From: Thermocatellispora tengchongensis | Lineage (GTDB): Bacteria; Actinomycetota; Actinomycetes; Streptosporangiales; Streptosporangiaceae | Assembly: GCF_014202315.1 (NCBI RefSeq) | Contig: NZ_JACHGN010000020.1 | Coordinates: 124,001 to 188,000, forward strand | DNA: 64,000 bases | Direction of reading: 5' to 3' | Part shown: in pieces, positions 17,285-24,931 of the stretch | Position numbering within the stretch: the first letter of the stretch is position 1 | Layout: the number at the start of each line of letters is the position of its first letter | The notes under the pieces: model-generated | What the model was told of the DNA's origin: nothing | The model's database searches: none | Seen by the model: only the letters and a program-made list of their open reading frames with translations | Translations under genes and position numbers: made by a program

Positions 17285-17901
17285 GCGTCCTCCTCCTCTT
17301 CCGGCGGAAGCTGGGCGACGGCCCAGTCGAACAGGGCGCGGGCGGGCTCCACCGCCTCCGGCACGCGGATGCGGTCCACGCTGTAGCGGAGCTTGGCCGC
17401 CGCCACGGCCCGGGTGCAGGTGCCGGAGGTCACCCAGTCGCGGGCCAGCCCGGCCAGCGTCTCCAGGAACGACAGCGAGTCGGCCGCCTGGACCAGGTCC
17501 GCGCCGCGCAGCCCGCCGACCTCGTGCAGGGCGACCAGCCGGCGCACCTCGGCGGCGTCCACGCCCTCCGCCCGGGCCTCGCGACCGGCGAGCCAGACGC
17601 CCACGATCTCGGCGGAGCGGAGCTGGTGGGCGTACAGGTAGACGGGGTCGTCCCAGGAGGCGACCGTGAAGTCGACCCGGGGGCCGCCGGGGAACATGCG
17701 CTCGATGTCGTGGGTCATCGCGGCCAGCCGCATCTCGACGGTGGCGGCGGGGTCGAGATGCATCAGCCAGTCACGCGTGCGCAGCAGGTGCCACGCCTGG
17801 CCGTACGGCGCGATCCACTCCGCCGCCGCCTTCTCCGCCTCGGTCGCGAACTCCGCCCGCGGCGGCACCCAGGGCAGCGTGGCCGTCGGCCCCCCGGTCA
17901 T
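17281..17901 (-). CDS. HD-domain (DUF4202-like) putative phosphohydrolase
   Basis: A 206-residue helical protein with an HD-type metal-site pattern: His in YGQAWHLLRTRDWLMHL, the HD pair in AAMTHDIERMFPG, later His residues in LYAHQLRSAEI and VALHEVGG, and an Asp in QAADSLSFLE. The family is mainly metal-dependent phosphohydrolases or phosphomonoesterases. It lies between the CoxG-like gene and the deformylase, with stop-start overlaps on both sides, so it is a genuine pathway member. The same operon encodes a phenylphosphate-synthase-like pair, and a phosphatase acting on a phosphorylated hydroxypyridine would fit (inference). The closest functional alternative is a nucleotide- or signal-related HD protein with no catalytic role in the pathway. 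Confidence 0.72.
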   Translation of the reverse strand: MTGGPTATLPWVPPRAEFATEAEKAAAEWIAPYGQAWHLLRTRDWLMHLDPAATVEMRLAAMTHDIERMFPGGPRVDFTVASWDDPVYLYAHQLRSAEIVGVWLAGREARAEGVDAAEVRRLVALHEVGGLRGADLVQAADSLSFLETLAGLARDWVTSGTCTRAVAAAKLRYSVDRIRVPEAVEPARALFDWAVAQLPPEEEEDA

Positions 17902-18530
17902 GAGCGGCACCTCCATCCCCGGATCAGGATCAGGACGCCCAGCACCACCGAGGCCCCGCTGAGCGCGACCGCCGCCTTGACCCAGCGGTCGGAGACGGGG
18001 ACGGGGACGGAGACGGGCGCCTCCGGCTCGTCCTTTCGGGCCGCAGGACGAGCCGGAGGCCGCGCCGTCGGCGTCGCCGGCGCCGCGCCGCCGAGGGCGG
18101 ACTCCAGCCTGCGGGCGAACTCCGCGGCGACCCTGCCGGCCTGCTTGGCCACGACCTTCTGCCCCACGCTGCCGAGCGCCCCCGCGAGCGCGACGTCCCC
18201 GGCGACGGTGACGAGGGTGCCGGTCGCGGCCGGGGCCAGGCCCACGACCGCCGAGGCCCGGACGTTGCCGATCGCGCCGCGCACGCTCTTGCCCGTCACC
18301 GTGAACGCGATCCGCTTCTCCGGCTCGCGCTCGGTGATCCTCACGGTGGCGGCGAAGGTCGCCGTCATCGGGCCCACGTTCTGGGTGACCCGCACGCCGA
18401 TGTCCTCGGCCGCCCGCACGTCGATCTCCTCGACGCCCGGCACGCAGCCCGCGACGGCCTCCGGGCGGTCGAGGAGGGACCACACGTCCGCGACCGGCCG
18501 CGCGACCACGAACTCTTCCCGCAGTTTCAC
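17898..18530 (-). CDS. CoxG/SRPBCC-family protein with C-terminal membrane anchor
   Basis: A 210-residue protein: SRPBCC lipid/ligand-binding fold (residues 1-150, MKLREEFVVARPVADVWSLLDRPEAVAGCVPGVEEI), a Pro/Ala-rich linker, and one C-terminal hydrophobic helix (VKAAVALSGASVVLGVLILI). CoxG proteins recruit molybdenum hydroxylases such as CO dehydrogenase to the membrane and help electron delivery to quinones. Here it is a separate polypeptide, as reported for the four-component 3-hydroxypyridine dehydrogenase of Ensifer adhaerens HP1 (recalled literature). The GTG start has a strong GGAAGGAGAGAA site. The start overlaps the FAD subunit stop and the stop overlaps the HD gene start. Confidence 0.87.
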   Translation of the reverse strand: MKLREEFVVARPVADVWSLLDRPEAVAGCVPGVEEIDVRAAEDIGVRVTQNVGPMTATFAATVRITEREPEKRIAFTVTGKSVRGAIGNVRASAVVGLAPAATGTLVTVAGDVALAGALGSVGQKVVAKQAGRVAAEFARRLESALGGAAPATPTARPPARPAARKDEPEAPVSVPVPVSDRWVKAAVALSGASVVLGVLILIRGWRCRS

Positions 18531-19384
18531 TTCTCTCCTTCCGCTCGCAGGCGGCCGAGCACCCGCATCACCTGTACGCCCGTCAGGTGGCGCCGATACT
18601 CCGCGCTCGCGCGTACGTCATCCGGCGGGTCGATGGCGCCCTCGACCTCCCCGGCGGCGGCCCGCAGGTCCTCCTCCGCGAGCCGGGTGCCTTCCAGCGC
18701 CCGCTCGGCGGCCGGTATCCGAAGCGGCGTGTCGGCCACGCCGCCGACGCCGAGCCGCACGTCGTGCCAGGTGCCGTCCGGGCGCCGGTCACCCGCCGCG
18801 GCGACGGCGACGACCGCGAAGTCGTTGTGCCTGCGGCAGATCTCGCCGAACGCGTGGTGCGCCGGCGGCCTGGGGAACTCGGCGGCGACCACCATCTCGG
18901 CCGGGCCGAGCACGGTGGCGTACGGCCCCTCGTAGAACTCGCGCACCGGTATGCGCCGCACGCCGGCGGCGCCCCGCACCACGACCACGGCGTCCAGGAC
19001 CAGGCAGGCCAGCGGCAGCTCGCCGGTGGGGTCGCCCTGGGCGAGCGCGCCCCCGACGGTGCCGCGGTTGCGCACCTGCCGGTCGCCGACGTGCGTGATC
19101 GCCTCGGCGAGCAGCGGCAGCCGGGCCGCGAGCGTGCGCTCGACGGTGGTGTAGCGCACCAGCGCCCCCAGCACGGTCCGGTCGCCCTCCAGCAGGACCT
19201 GGTCCAGGTCGTCGATGTCGTTGATGTCGATCAGGGCCTCGGGCCTCAGCAGCCGCATGTTGAGCAGCGGCATCAGGCTCTGCCCGCCGGCGAGCACCCG
19301 CGCCTGCCCGCCGTACGCGTCCAGGATCGCCAGCGCCTCCGCGACCTCGGTGGGGCGGTGGTAGGCGAAGACGGCGGGCTTCAT
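18527..19384 (-). CDS. Molybdenum hydroxylase FAD-binding subunit
   Basis: A 285-residue CoxM/CutM-type FAD subunit of the vanillyl-alcohol-oxidase fold. FAD motifs are ARVLAGGQSLMPLLNMRL near the start and GDRQVRNRGTVGGALAQGDPTGELP in the middle; the C-terminal CO-dehydrogenase flavoprotein domain follows. It moves electrons from the 2Fe-2S subunit to the acceptor. It is separated from the other two hydroxylase subunits by CoxG, HD, deformylase and dioxygenase genes, all overlapping. The ATG overlaps the stop of the PPDK-like gene. Confidence 0.92.
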   Translation of the reverse strand: MKPAVFAYHRPTEVAEALAILDAYGGQARVLAGGQSLMPLLNMRLLRPEALIDINDIDDLDQVLLEGDRTVLGALVRYTTVERTLAARLPLLAEAITHVGDRQVRNRGTVGGALAQGDPTGELPLACLVLDAVVVVRGAAGVRRIPVREFYEGPYATVLGPAEMVVAAEFPRPPAHHAFGEICRRHNDFAVVAVAAAGDRRPDGTWHDVRLGVGGVADTPLRIPAAERALEGTRLAEEDLRAAAGEVEGAIDPPDDVRASAEYRRHLTGVQVMRVLGRLRAEGEK

Positions 19385-20457
19385 GCGCGTCCTGGCCCGC
19401 GGGTGACGCCGATCCCGGCGAACCGGGCCACGACCTGGTCGATGGCCCTGGCCGGGGACGACACGAGCCGTTCCCTCGCCCGGTTGCTCCAGACCGTCTC
19501 CGGGCGGACCTGCAGCACCCGCAGGCCGCCGTCCGGCCCGAGCGCCCACTCGATGTCCTGCGCCGCGCCGCGGTGCCGCTCGATCCGCTTGGCCAGGCCG
19601 GCCAGCTCGCGGATCTGGTCGTCGGTCAGGCACGACTGCTCGCGCAGCTCCGCGGGCACGTCCACCAGGCCCGTGGTCCCGGTCCCCGGATCGAGGGCGA
19701 ACATCGTCTCCTGGACGGCGACGGACGAGCCGACCCGTTCGAAGGTCACCTTGTCCACCACGAACCTGCTGGGCGTGATCGCGCCGCTCACGACGCCCTC
19801 GCCGAGCCCCCAGCAGCCCTCGATGACCACCTTGGAGCGGTCGCCGGTCACCGGGTCGAGCGTGAACACGACCCCGGCGCAGCGGGCGGGCACCATCTCC
19901 TGCACGCCGACGCAGATGGCGAAGTCGGTCTCCTCCTCCTGGCCGGCCGCGGGCCGGTAGGTGAGGACCGCGGGGCCGAACATGCCCGCCCAGCAGCGGC
20001 GTACGTGGGCGAGCACCTGGTCCGCGCCGGACACCCACAGGTAGGTGTGGTACTGCCCGGCGAAGCTCGCCCCCGCGAGGTCCTCGGACTCCCCGCTGGA
20101 GCGCACCGCGACCGGCGCCGCCGGGTCGCCCGCGCGCTCGGCGAGGGCGGCGTACGCGCCGCGGATCGCGTCCTCGACCTCGGCCGGCATCGGCGCGGAC
20201 TCCACGGCCCGGGTCATCGCGGCGCTGAGGGACTCCACGGTCTCCAGTCCGGCGCCGCGGGCTCGCCGCCGCGTCTCGCGCGCCTGCTCGGCCAGGCCCG
20301 CCGCGGCCAGGAAGGCGCGGTAGGCGTCGGTGGTCACCCCGAAGCCGCCCGGTACGGTGAACCCGGCGGCCGTCATCTCGGCGAGGCTGGCGAACTTCCC
20401 GCCGAGCCGGGGGTCTCCGGCCGAGTCCGGGGAGTCCAGCCACAGGATGTACGTCAT
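19381..20457 (-). CDS. PEP-synthase/PPDK N-terminal (ATP-grasp) protein, PpsB-like
   Basis: A 358-residue stand-alone ATP-binding half of a PEP synthase/pyruvate phosphate dikinase. It has the family's segments in order: GGKFASLAEMTAAGFTVPGGF (N-terminal lid), VAVRSSGESEDLAGASFAGQY, VQEMVPARCAGVVFTLDPVTGD and DIEWALGPDGGLRVLQVRPE (ATP-grasp core). It lacks the phosphohistidine and PEP/pyruvate domains. The phosphohistidine domain is on the adjacent gene, exactly the split seen in phenylphosphate synthase (PpsA/PpsB) of anaerobic phenol degraders, including the ~40 kDa size. It would transfer phosphate from ATP to the histidine of its partner. Location inside a hydroxypyridine operon is notable. 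The ATG overlaps the partner stop (ATGA). Confidence 0.88.
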   Translation of the reverse strand: MTYILWLDSPDSAGDPRLGGKFASLAEMTAAGFTVPGGFGVTTDAYRAFLAAAGLAEQARETRRRARGAGLETVESLSAAMTRAVESAPMPAEVEDAIRGAYAALAERAGDPAAPVAVRSSGESEDLAGASFAGQYHTYLWVSGADQVLAHVRRCWAGMFGPAVLTYRPAAGQEEETDFAICVGVQEMVPARCAGVVFTLDPVTGDRSKVVIEGCWGLGEGVVSGAITPSRFVVDKVTFERVGSSVAVQETMFALDPGTGTTGLVDVPAELREQSCLTDDQIRELAGLAKRIERHRGAAQDIEWALGPDGGLRVLQVRPETVWSNRARERLVSSPARAIDQVVARFAGIGVTRGPGRA

Positions 20458-22400
20458 GCGCCCACCGCCGCGATCCCGGCGTCCTCGGCCGCCTCGGGCT
20501 CCTCCAGGACGCGGACCGTCCCGGTGTCCCCGTCCACCTCCAGGAGCTCGCCGGTCCGCACGGTCGTGGTGGCGAAGCCGGTGCCCACGACCGAGGGGAG
20601 GCCGTACTCGCGGCACACGATCGCGGTGTGGGCCATGATCCCGCCGACGTCGGAGACCGCGGCGGCCAGCCGGGAGAACACCGGGGCCCAGCTCGGCGCG
20701 GTGATGCGGCAGACCAGGATCTCGCCGTCCCGGACCTCGTGGAGCTGCTCGGGGTCCAGGATCACCCGGGCCCGCCCGACGGCCCTGCCCGGCGAGGCCG
20801 CGACGCCGCGCAGCACCCGCTCGCCGGAGTCGGCCACGCCGAGCCAGTCCTGGACCGCCTCGGGCGTGATGCCCCACAGCATGATCGTCAGCGGCTCGGT
20901 GAGGAACTCCGGCGGCACGCCCAGCGCGGGCGCGGGCGAGTGGGCCTTGAGCGCCTCGCGGATGCGGCGGCGCCGGGCGATCTCGGGACGCCAGTAGGTC
21001 ACGCCGCGCGGCTCGATGCCGGTCCCCCAGCCGATGAGGAGGTCGTACAGGGCCGACTGCACCTCCGTGCGGTGCAGGTAGAAGATGTCCTCCTCGTCGT
21101 CGAAGAAGCCATGGGCCACGAAGACCCGGCCGAGCGAGCGCACCTTGCTCCAGAACATCGAGTGGTGCCAGTGCTCGACGTAGAAGTTGTGGTTCTCGAC
21201 GAACGGGAACACCTTCCTGGCCAGTGCGACCAGCCCGTCGAAGCTCTCGCGGTCCTCGTCGGTGGGCAGGTAGGAGCGGTACTCGGCGGTGACCCTCTCG
21301 CGCTCCTCGGTGATCGCCTCAAGCGGGCGGCGGATGTCCTCGCCGGCGCGCAGGCCCGCGATGTAGCCGCGCAGGGCGCGGAACGGGAGCCGCAGGTCGT
21401 CGATCCACGCCCGGTCGCTGTGCTGGTAGCCGGCGCCGGTGGAGAACCAGAACCACGGGTCCTTGGCGGCCTCGAACGCCGCCAGCCAGCGGGCGCCCGG
21501 GTCCCCGGCGCCCGCCACCGCGGCCAGGGCCTCGTCCGGGTCCTCGCTGGAGAGCAGCGCCCGGTCCAGGCCGAGCTCCACGGCGAGGGCGGCGAGCTTG
21601 CGCACCTCGTCGTCGGGGCGGAACAGCATGATGTCGATGCCGGAGACCATCGAGGCGATGGTCTGGTCGCTGATGCCGGGGAACGCCGCCTGGCAGAACT
21701 CGCGGAAGGTCAGGTAGGCCCCGTAGCCGAGATTGAGCATCTCGAAGTGGTAGGAGCCCATCTCGAAGAAGTTGTTGATCAGCGTGGTGTAGCGGGTCAG
21801 GAGGTCGTAGCTGGAGTACAGGCCCCTGCCGCCGGTGACGCTCTCCAGCGGCTCCAGGTCCGGCAGCGGCGCGAAGTCGATGGCCTTGAGCCGCTCGATG
21901 CAGTCCCTGGCCTTGGCCTCCCACCCGGCGTAGATCTCATCCCAGTTCTCGTAGTAGTGGCCCGCGCGCTCGGCGAAGTGCCGGGCCCGCGCGGCGATCT
22001 GCTCCTGGTCGGTGACCGCGGTCGGGCTGACGTACAGGTAGCCGTTGACGATGCGGTGGTCGATGCCGCCGGCGAGCGGGATGGGCCACACGCGGGTGGA
22101 CATCTGGCTGACCGCCACCCACCAGTTCTCCGTGGCGATGGTGTCGAAGGGGTACAGGGGCTCGGGGTTGTGCATCCCGTCGAAGAACCAGAACCGCGCG
22201 TCCTCGTCCTTGCGGCGGTCCTCGCTCAGCAGCGCGTAGTAGGGGTACATCGACTCCCAGCCCTCGGCGCCGGGGGGCGTGGGGACGGCGAAAGGGCTGG
22301 CGAACCGCACGCCGGGGACGGCCGCGGCGGCGGGCTGGGGGGTGGGCTCGGAGGTGGGCGGTGTCGGCGGGGGTGGGGACTGGGGGCTGGTCGCTGTCAT
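20454..22400 (-). CDS. PEP-utilizing phosphohistidine protein, PpsA-like
   Basis: A 648-residue protein. The C-terminal swivelling domain has the phosphohistidine motif GGIMAHTAIVCREYGLPS (His591) followed by GELLEVDGDTGTVRVL. The N-terminal ~500 residues are a large helical region rich in aromatic residues (ENHNFYVEHWHHSMFWSKVRSLGRVF) that is not the ATP-grasp domain; that function sits on the neighbouring gene. The ~70 kDa size and layout resemble PpsA of phenylphosphate synthase, where the N-terminal part binds the phenol and the histidine carries the phosphate. Here the acceptor would be a hydroxypyridine hydroxyl (inference). The first ~30 residues are a Pro-rich tail. The ATG at 22400 follows GGCGGAGATGAC. 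A PEP-utilizing protein and a PPDK are reported to be needed for 3-hydroxypyridine dehydrogenase activity in E. adhaerens HP1 (recalled literature). Confidence 0.85.
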   Translation of the reverse strand: MTATSPQSPPPPTPPTSEPTPQPAAAAVPGVRFASPFAVPTPPGAEGWESMYPYYALLSEDRRKDEDARFWFFDGMHNPEPLYPFDTIATENWWVAVSQMSTRVWPIPLAGGIDHRIVNGYLYVSPTAVTDQEQIAARARHFAERAGHYYENWDEIYAGWEAKARDCIERLKAIDFAPLPDLEPLESVTGGRGLYSSYDLLTRYTTLINNFFEMGSYHFEMLNLGYGAYLTFREFCQAAFPGISDQTIASMVSGIDIMLFRPDDEVRKLAALAVELGLDRALLSSEDPDEALAAVAGAGDPGARWLAAFEAAKDPWFWFSTGAGYQHSDRAWIDDLRLPFRALRGYIAGLRAGEDIRRPLEAITEERERVTAEYRSYLPTDEDRESFDGLVALARKVFPFVENHNFYVEHWHHSMFWSKVRSLGRVFVAHGFFDDEEDIFYLHRTEVQSALYDLLIGWGTGIEPRGVTYWRPEIARRRRIREALKAHSPAPALGVPPEFLTEPLTIMLWGITPEAVQDWLGVADSGERVLRGVAASPGRAVGRARVILDPEQLHEVRDGEILVCRITAPSWAPVFSRLAAAVSDVGGIMAHTAIVCREYGLPSVVGTGFATTTVRTGELLEVDGDTGTVRVLEEPEAAEDAGIAAVGA

Positions 22401-22449
22401 GTCATCTCCGCCAGGCGAGAAACGGACGAATGGGGACTTATTCTCGGGG

Positions 22450-23109
22450 TCAGGGGTGGCCGATGGACACCCTTCGCGGGAGATCGTTGAGGTAGGAGGC
22501 CACGTCGGCGGCCGTGACGACGTCGCCGTACTTCTCGTCGATGTCGAACAGGCTCGCCTCGTGCGGGCCGCGCGCCCGGTCGCCGACGCACTCGCGGGGC
22601 ACGAGCACGGGGTAGCCGCTCTGGACCGCGTCCACCGCCGTGGCGCGTACGCAGCCGCTGGTGGTGGCCCCGGTCACGATGACGGTGTCCACCCGGCGCG
22701 AGGCGAGGATCGCGGCCAGGCCGGTGCCGAAGAACGCCGAGGCGCCGTGCTTGACGACGAGGTGCTCCCCGTCGCGGCGGCCGAGCCGCGCGTCCACCTC
22801 GGCCAGGCGCGACCCGGCCCTCAGCGCCCGCAGGCCGGTCGCCTTGCGCACCCAGGCCGAGGCCGCGACCGCCCCCTCGTCGTAGGCGATCGTGGTGAAG
22901 ACGACCGGCGTGCCGCCCGCGCGCGCCACGTCGATCAGCTCGCGGGTCGCCCGCACCACGTCGCCGAGATCGGCGCCGGTGGGCTGCGCCGGGTCGGTGA
23001 AGCCGTAGGTGAGGTCGACCACGACGACGGCGGGGCGCGCGCCGCGCTCCACCCTGCGTCCGAAGCCGGCCCGGTCGTAGATGGCGGTCGTGTCCTCAGG
23101 TGCCGGCAC
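22450..23109 (-). CDS. nicF: Maleamate amidohydrolase (NicF-like, isochorismatase family)
   Basis: A 219-residue cysteine hydrolase. The isochorismatase-family triad is visible as Asp in VVVVDLTYGF, Lys in LVVKHGASAFFGT and Cys in TGATTSGCVRATAVDAVQ. The SAFFGT and TTSGCVRAT blocks match Pseudomonas NicF, which hydrolyses maleamate to maleate and ammonia. It is the first gene of the operon, with a GTG start at 23109 preceded by GAGGAG. It is divergent from the Amt-fold transporter across a 320-bp control region carrying two operator-like repeats. With the deformylase, dioxygenase and isomerase it completes the route from 2,5-dihydroxypyridine to fumarate. Confidence 0.88.
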   Translation of the reverse strand: MPAPEDTTAIYDRAGFGRRVERGARPAVVVVDLTYGFTDPAQPTGADLGDVVRATRELIDVARAGGTPVVFTTIAYDEGAVAASAWVRKATGLRALRAGSRLAEVDARLGRRDGEHLVVKHGASAFFGTGLAAILASRRVDTVIVTGATTSGCVRATAVDAVQSGYPVLVPRECVGDRARGPHEASLFDIDEKYGDVVTAADVASYLNDLPRRVSIGHP

Positions 23110-23149
23110 CGGTCGCTCCTCATGCTTGCCAGGGGGTGGGCGCTGCGTT

Positions 23150-23309
23150 GGTATACCACCATACCGACGTCGGCCATTCTGGCAAGAGGGTGCGCCGGTT
23201 CACATTGCCGACACATATCACCAGGTCAGAAACGTCCATGACACACGGGTGAGTGGTCGCACGTCATCTTCGCGCGATGTCTTGTCCTGACTGGAATACC
23301 GGTATACCG
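23150..23309. promoter_or_regulatory. Divergent control region with two 17-bp operator-like sites
   Basis: Two similar words, GGTATACCACCATACCG (23150-23166) and GGAATACCGGTATACCG (23293-23309), match at 13 of 17 positions. Each contains an ATACC repeat and overlaps a palindrome (TGGTATACCA at 23149-23158, CGGTATACCG at 23300-23309). One lies next to each divergent gene. The GntR gene at 24932-25639 is the likely partner. The rest of the 320-bp gap (23110-23429) contains nothing else I recognise. Confidence 0.55.
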
Positions 23310-23429
23310 TCCAGCCTCACGAGGCGGACCCGGCCGGCCGACGCGCGGCCACGGGGTCCCACGGGGGTCGTGCCAACCATCCATCTCAAGCCGCGCGCCT
23401 CTGCCGCTGCTCACCCACAGGAGACCGCC

Positions 23430-24791
23430 TTGGAGCAGTTCCCAGAACAGGCGTCCATCGCCTGGATCATGTCCGCCTTCATCTACACCGTCGGCGCCGT
23501 CGCCGTGGTCCTCGTCCTGCTCGGCCTGGTCTTCATCGACATGGGCATGGTCCGCGAGCGCAACGTGCTCGACACCGTCGTGCAGAAGATCGGCGGCGCG
23601 ATGCTCGCCGGCCTGGGCACGCTGCTGATCGGCTACCCGATCTGGCAGTGGCAGTTCAACCAGGCGTTCGGCCTGGACGCCCCGCTGTGGCGGGCGGTCA
23701 AGGACTGGTGGCTCGGCGGTGGGTACACCACCACCGCCTCGCGCCACATCGACCCGGCCGCGCTGCCCGAGGCGGACGTGCTGCAGATCTTCCTGGTCTT
23801 CTTCGTCACCTTCAGCATGGCCACCGCGGGCCTCATCCACTCCGGCGTGGTCGAGCGGATCAGGTCGCTGCCGTTCTACGTGATGTCGTTCGTCCTCGGC
23901 GCCGTGCTCTCGCCGGTGGTCGGCTACCTGTGCTGGGGATCGCTCTCGCCGCTGACGCTGCGCGGCACGCACGACTTCGAAGGAGTCTTCCCGCTCTACA
24001 TCACGGCCGGGACGTTCGCCCTGGTGCTCGCCTGGCGGGTGGGCCCGCGCCTCGGCGCCTTGACCCCGCACGCCGGCGGCGCCGCGCCGGCCCCGCACCG
24101 GCCGGCGTACCTGGCCGCCGGCTCGCTGCTGATCGTCTTCGCGCTGCCGTTCGTCACCATCGGCAGCGGCTACATCGTGCCCGACGCCGGGTTCTTCGGC
24201 ATCTCCTTCACCGAGAGCGGCATCGGGCTGGTCATCGTCAACCTGTTCGCCGCGCTCCTCGGCGGCGCCGTCTCCGGCCTGGCGCTGGCCCACCGCCGCC
24301 GCGAGGCGAGCTGGGCGCTGCTGGGCCCGATCGCCGGCGTGGTGATCTGCGGCACCCTGCTCGACATCGGCACCGCCTGGGCCTGCCTGCTCCTGGGCGC
24401 CGCCGGCCCGCTGGTCGCCGCGGCCACCGCCGCGCTGGTGCGCCGCCTCGGCGTGGACGACCCCAAGGTGGCGCCGCTCGCCCTGGGCCCCGGCGTGGCC
24501 GGCGCCGTCGCCACCGGCTTCATCGAGTGGGGCACGGCCACCGGCGGGTACATCGGCCTCAAGGGCGAGTACGCCGTGGGCGTCGCGGAGATCACCCCGT
24601 GGTGGCAGCTCATCGGCGTCGGCGCGACGATCGTGGTCGTGGGGGTGCCCGCGCTCCTGATGTGCCTGATCTTCGAGCGTTTCGGCGGGCTGCGGATCAG
24701 CGAGGCGGCCGAGCTGGACGGCATCGACGCCCACCACTGGGGCGTCCCGGCCGCGGCCGGCCGCGGCGAGAGCGAGCCCGCGCTGACCTGA
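23430..24791 (+). CDS. Amt/Rh-fold transporter lacking both pore histidines
   Basis: A 453-residue protein with about eleven membrane helices. Alignable Amt landmarks are MGMVRERNVLDTVVQ (Amt GGLIRGKNVL), FSMATAGLIHSGVVERIRS (Amt GLIVGALAERIRF), HDFEGVFPLYITAG (Amt DFAGGTVVHINA), LGVDDPKVAPLALGPGV (Amt RVDDP..VFGVHGV) and the C-terminal GLRISEAAELDGIDAHHWG. By this hand alignment the first twin histidine (E. coli AmtB His168) is Tyr and the second (His318) is Leu. A TTG at 23430 is chosen because CAGGAG lies in front and it begins just before the first helix. Divergent from the pyridine operon; it could move ammonia released by the pathway or, given the altered pore, a larger substrate. Confidence 0.75.
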   Translation: MEQFPEQASIAWIMSAFIYTVGAVAVVLVLLGLVFIDMGMVRERNVLDTVVQKIGGAMLAGLGTLLIGYPIWQWQFNQAFGLDAPLWRAVKDWWLGGGYTTTASRHIDPAALPEADVLQIFLVFFVTFSMATAGLIHSGVVERIRSLPFYVMSFVLGAVLSPVVGYLCWGSLSPLTLRGTHDFEGVFPLYITAGTFALVLAWRVGPRLGALTPHAGGAAPAPHRPAYLAAGSLLIVFALPFVTIGSGYIVPDAGFFGISFTESGIGLVIVNLFAALLGGAVSGLALAHRRREASWALLGPIAGVVICGTLLDIGTAWACLLLGAAGPLVAAATAALVRRLGVDDPKVAPLALGPGVAGAVATGFIEWGTATGGYIGLKGEYAVGVAEITPWWQLIGVGATIVVVGVPALLMCLIFERFGGLRISEAAELDGIDAHHWGVPAAAGRGESEPALT

Positions 24792-24931
24792 CCGTACGGG
24801 TGCGGGCGGGCGCGATGCGGCCCCGCCCGCACCCTGGGCCTCACCTGATCACCTGGGCGGATATCCTGGCATCGGGCGCGTACCGGGGCGTGGCGCCAGA
24901 TCGTGCCGACGTGCCGACCATAGGGAGACAC

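Noticed and set aside
12484-19384. CO dehydrogenase (CoxMSL plus CoxG) interpretation
   Set aside because: The large subunit has GAYRGYGQPE instead of the AYxCSFR active-site loop, and the neighbours are pyridine ring-cleavage genes.
11720-23109. Classical nicotinate degradation cluster
   Set aside because: The lower pathway fits, but there is no 6-hydroxynicotinate 3-monooxygenase (NicC) and the PEP-synthase-like pair has no role in that route. Nicotinate remains possible only if NicC is elsewhere.
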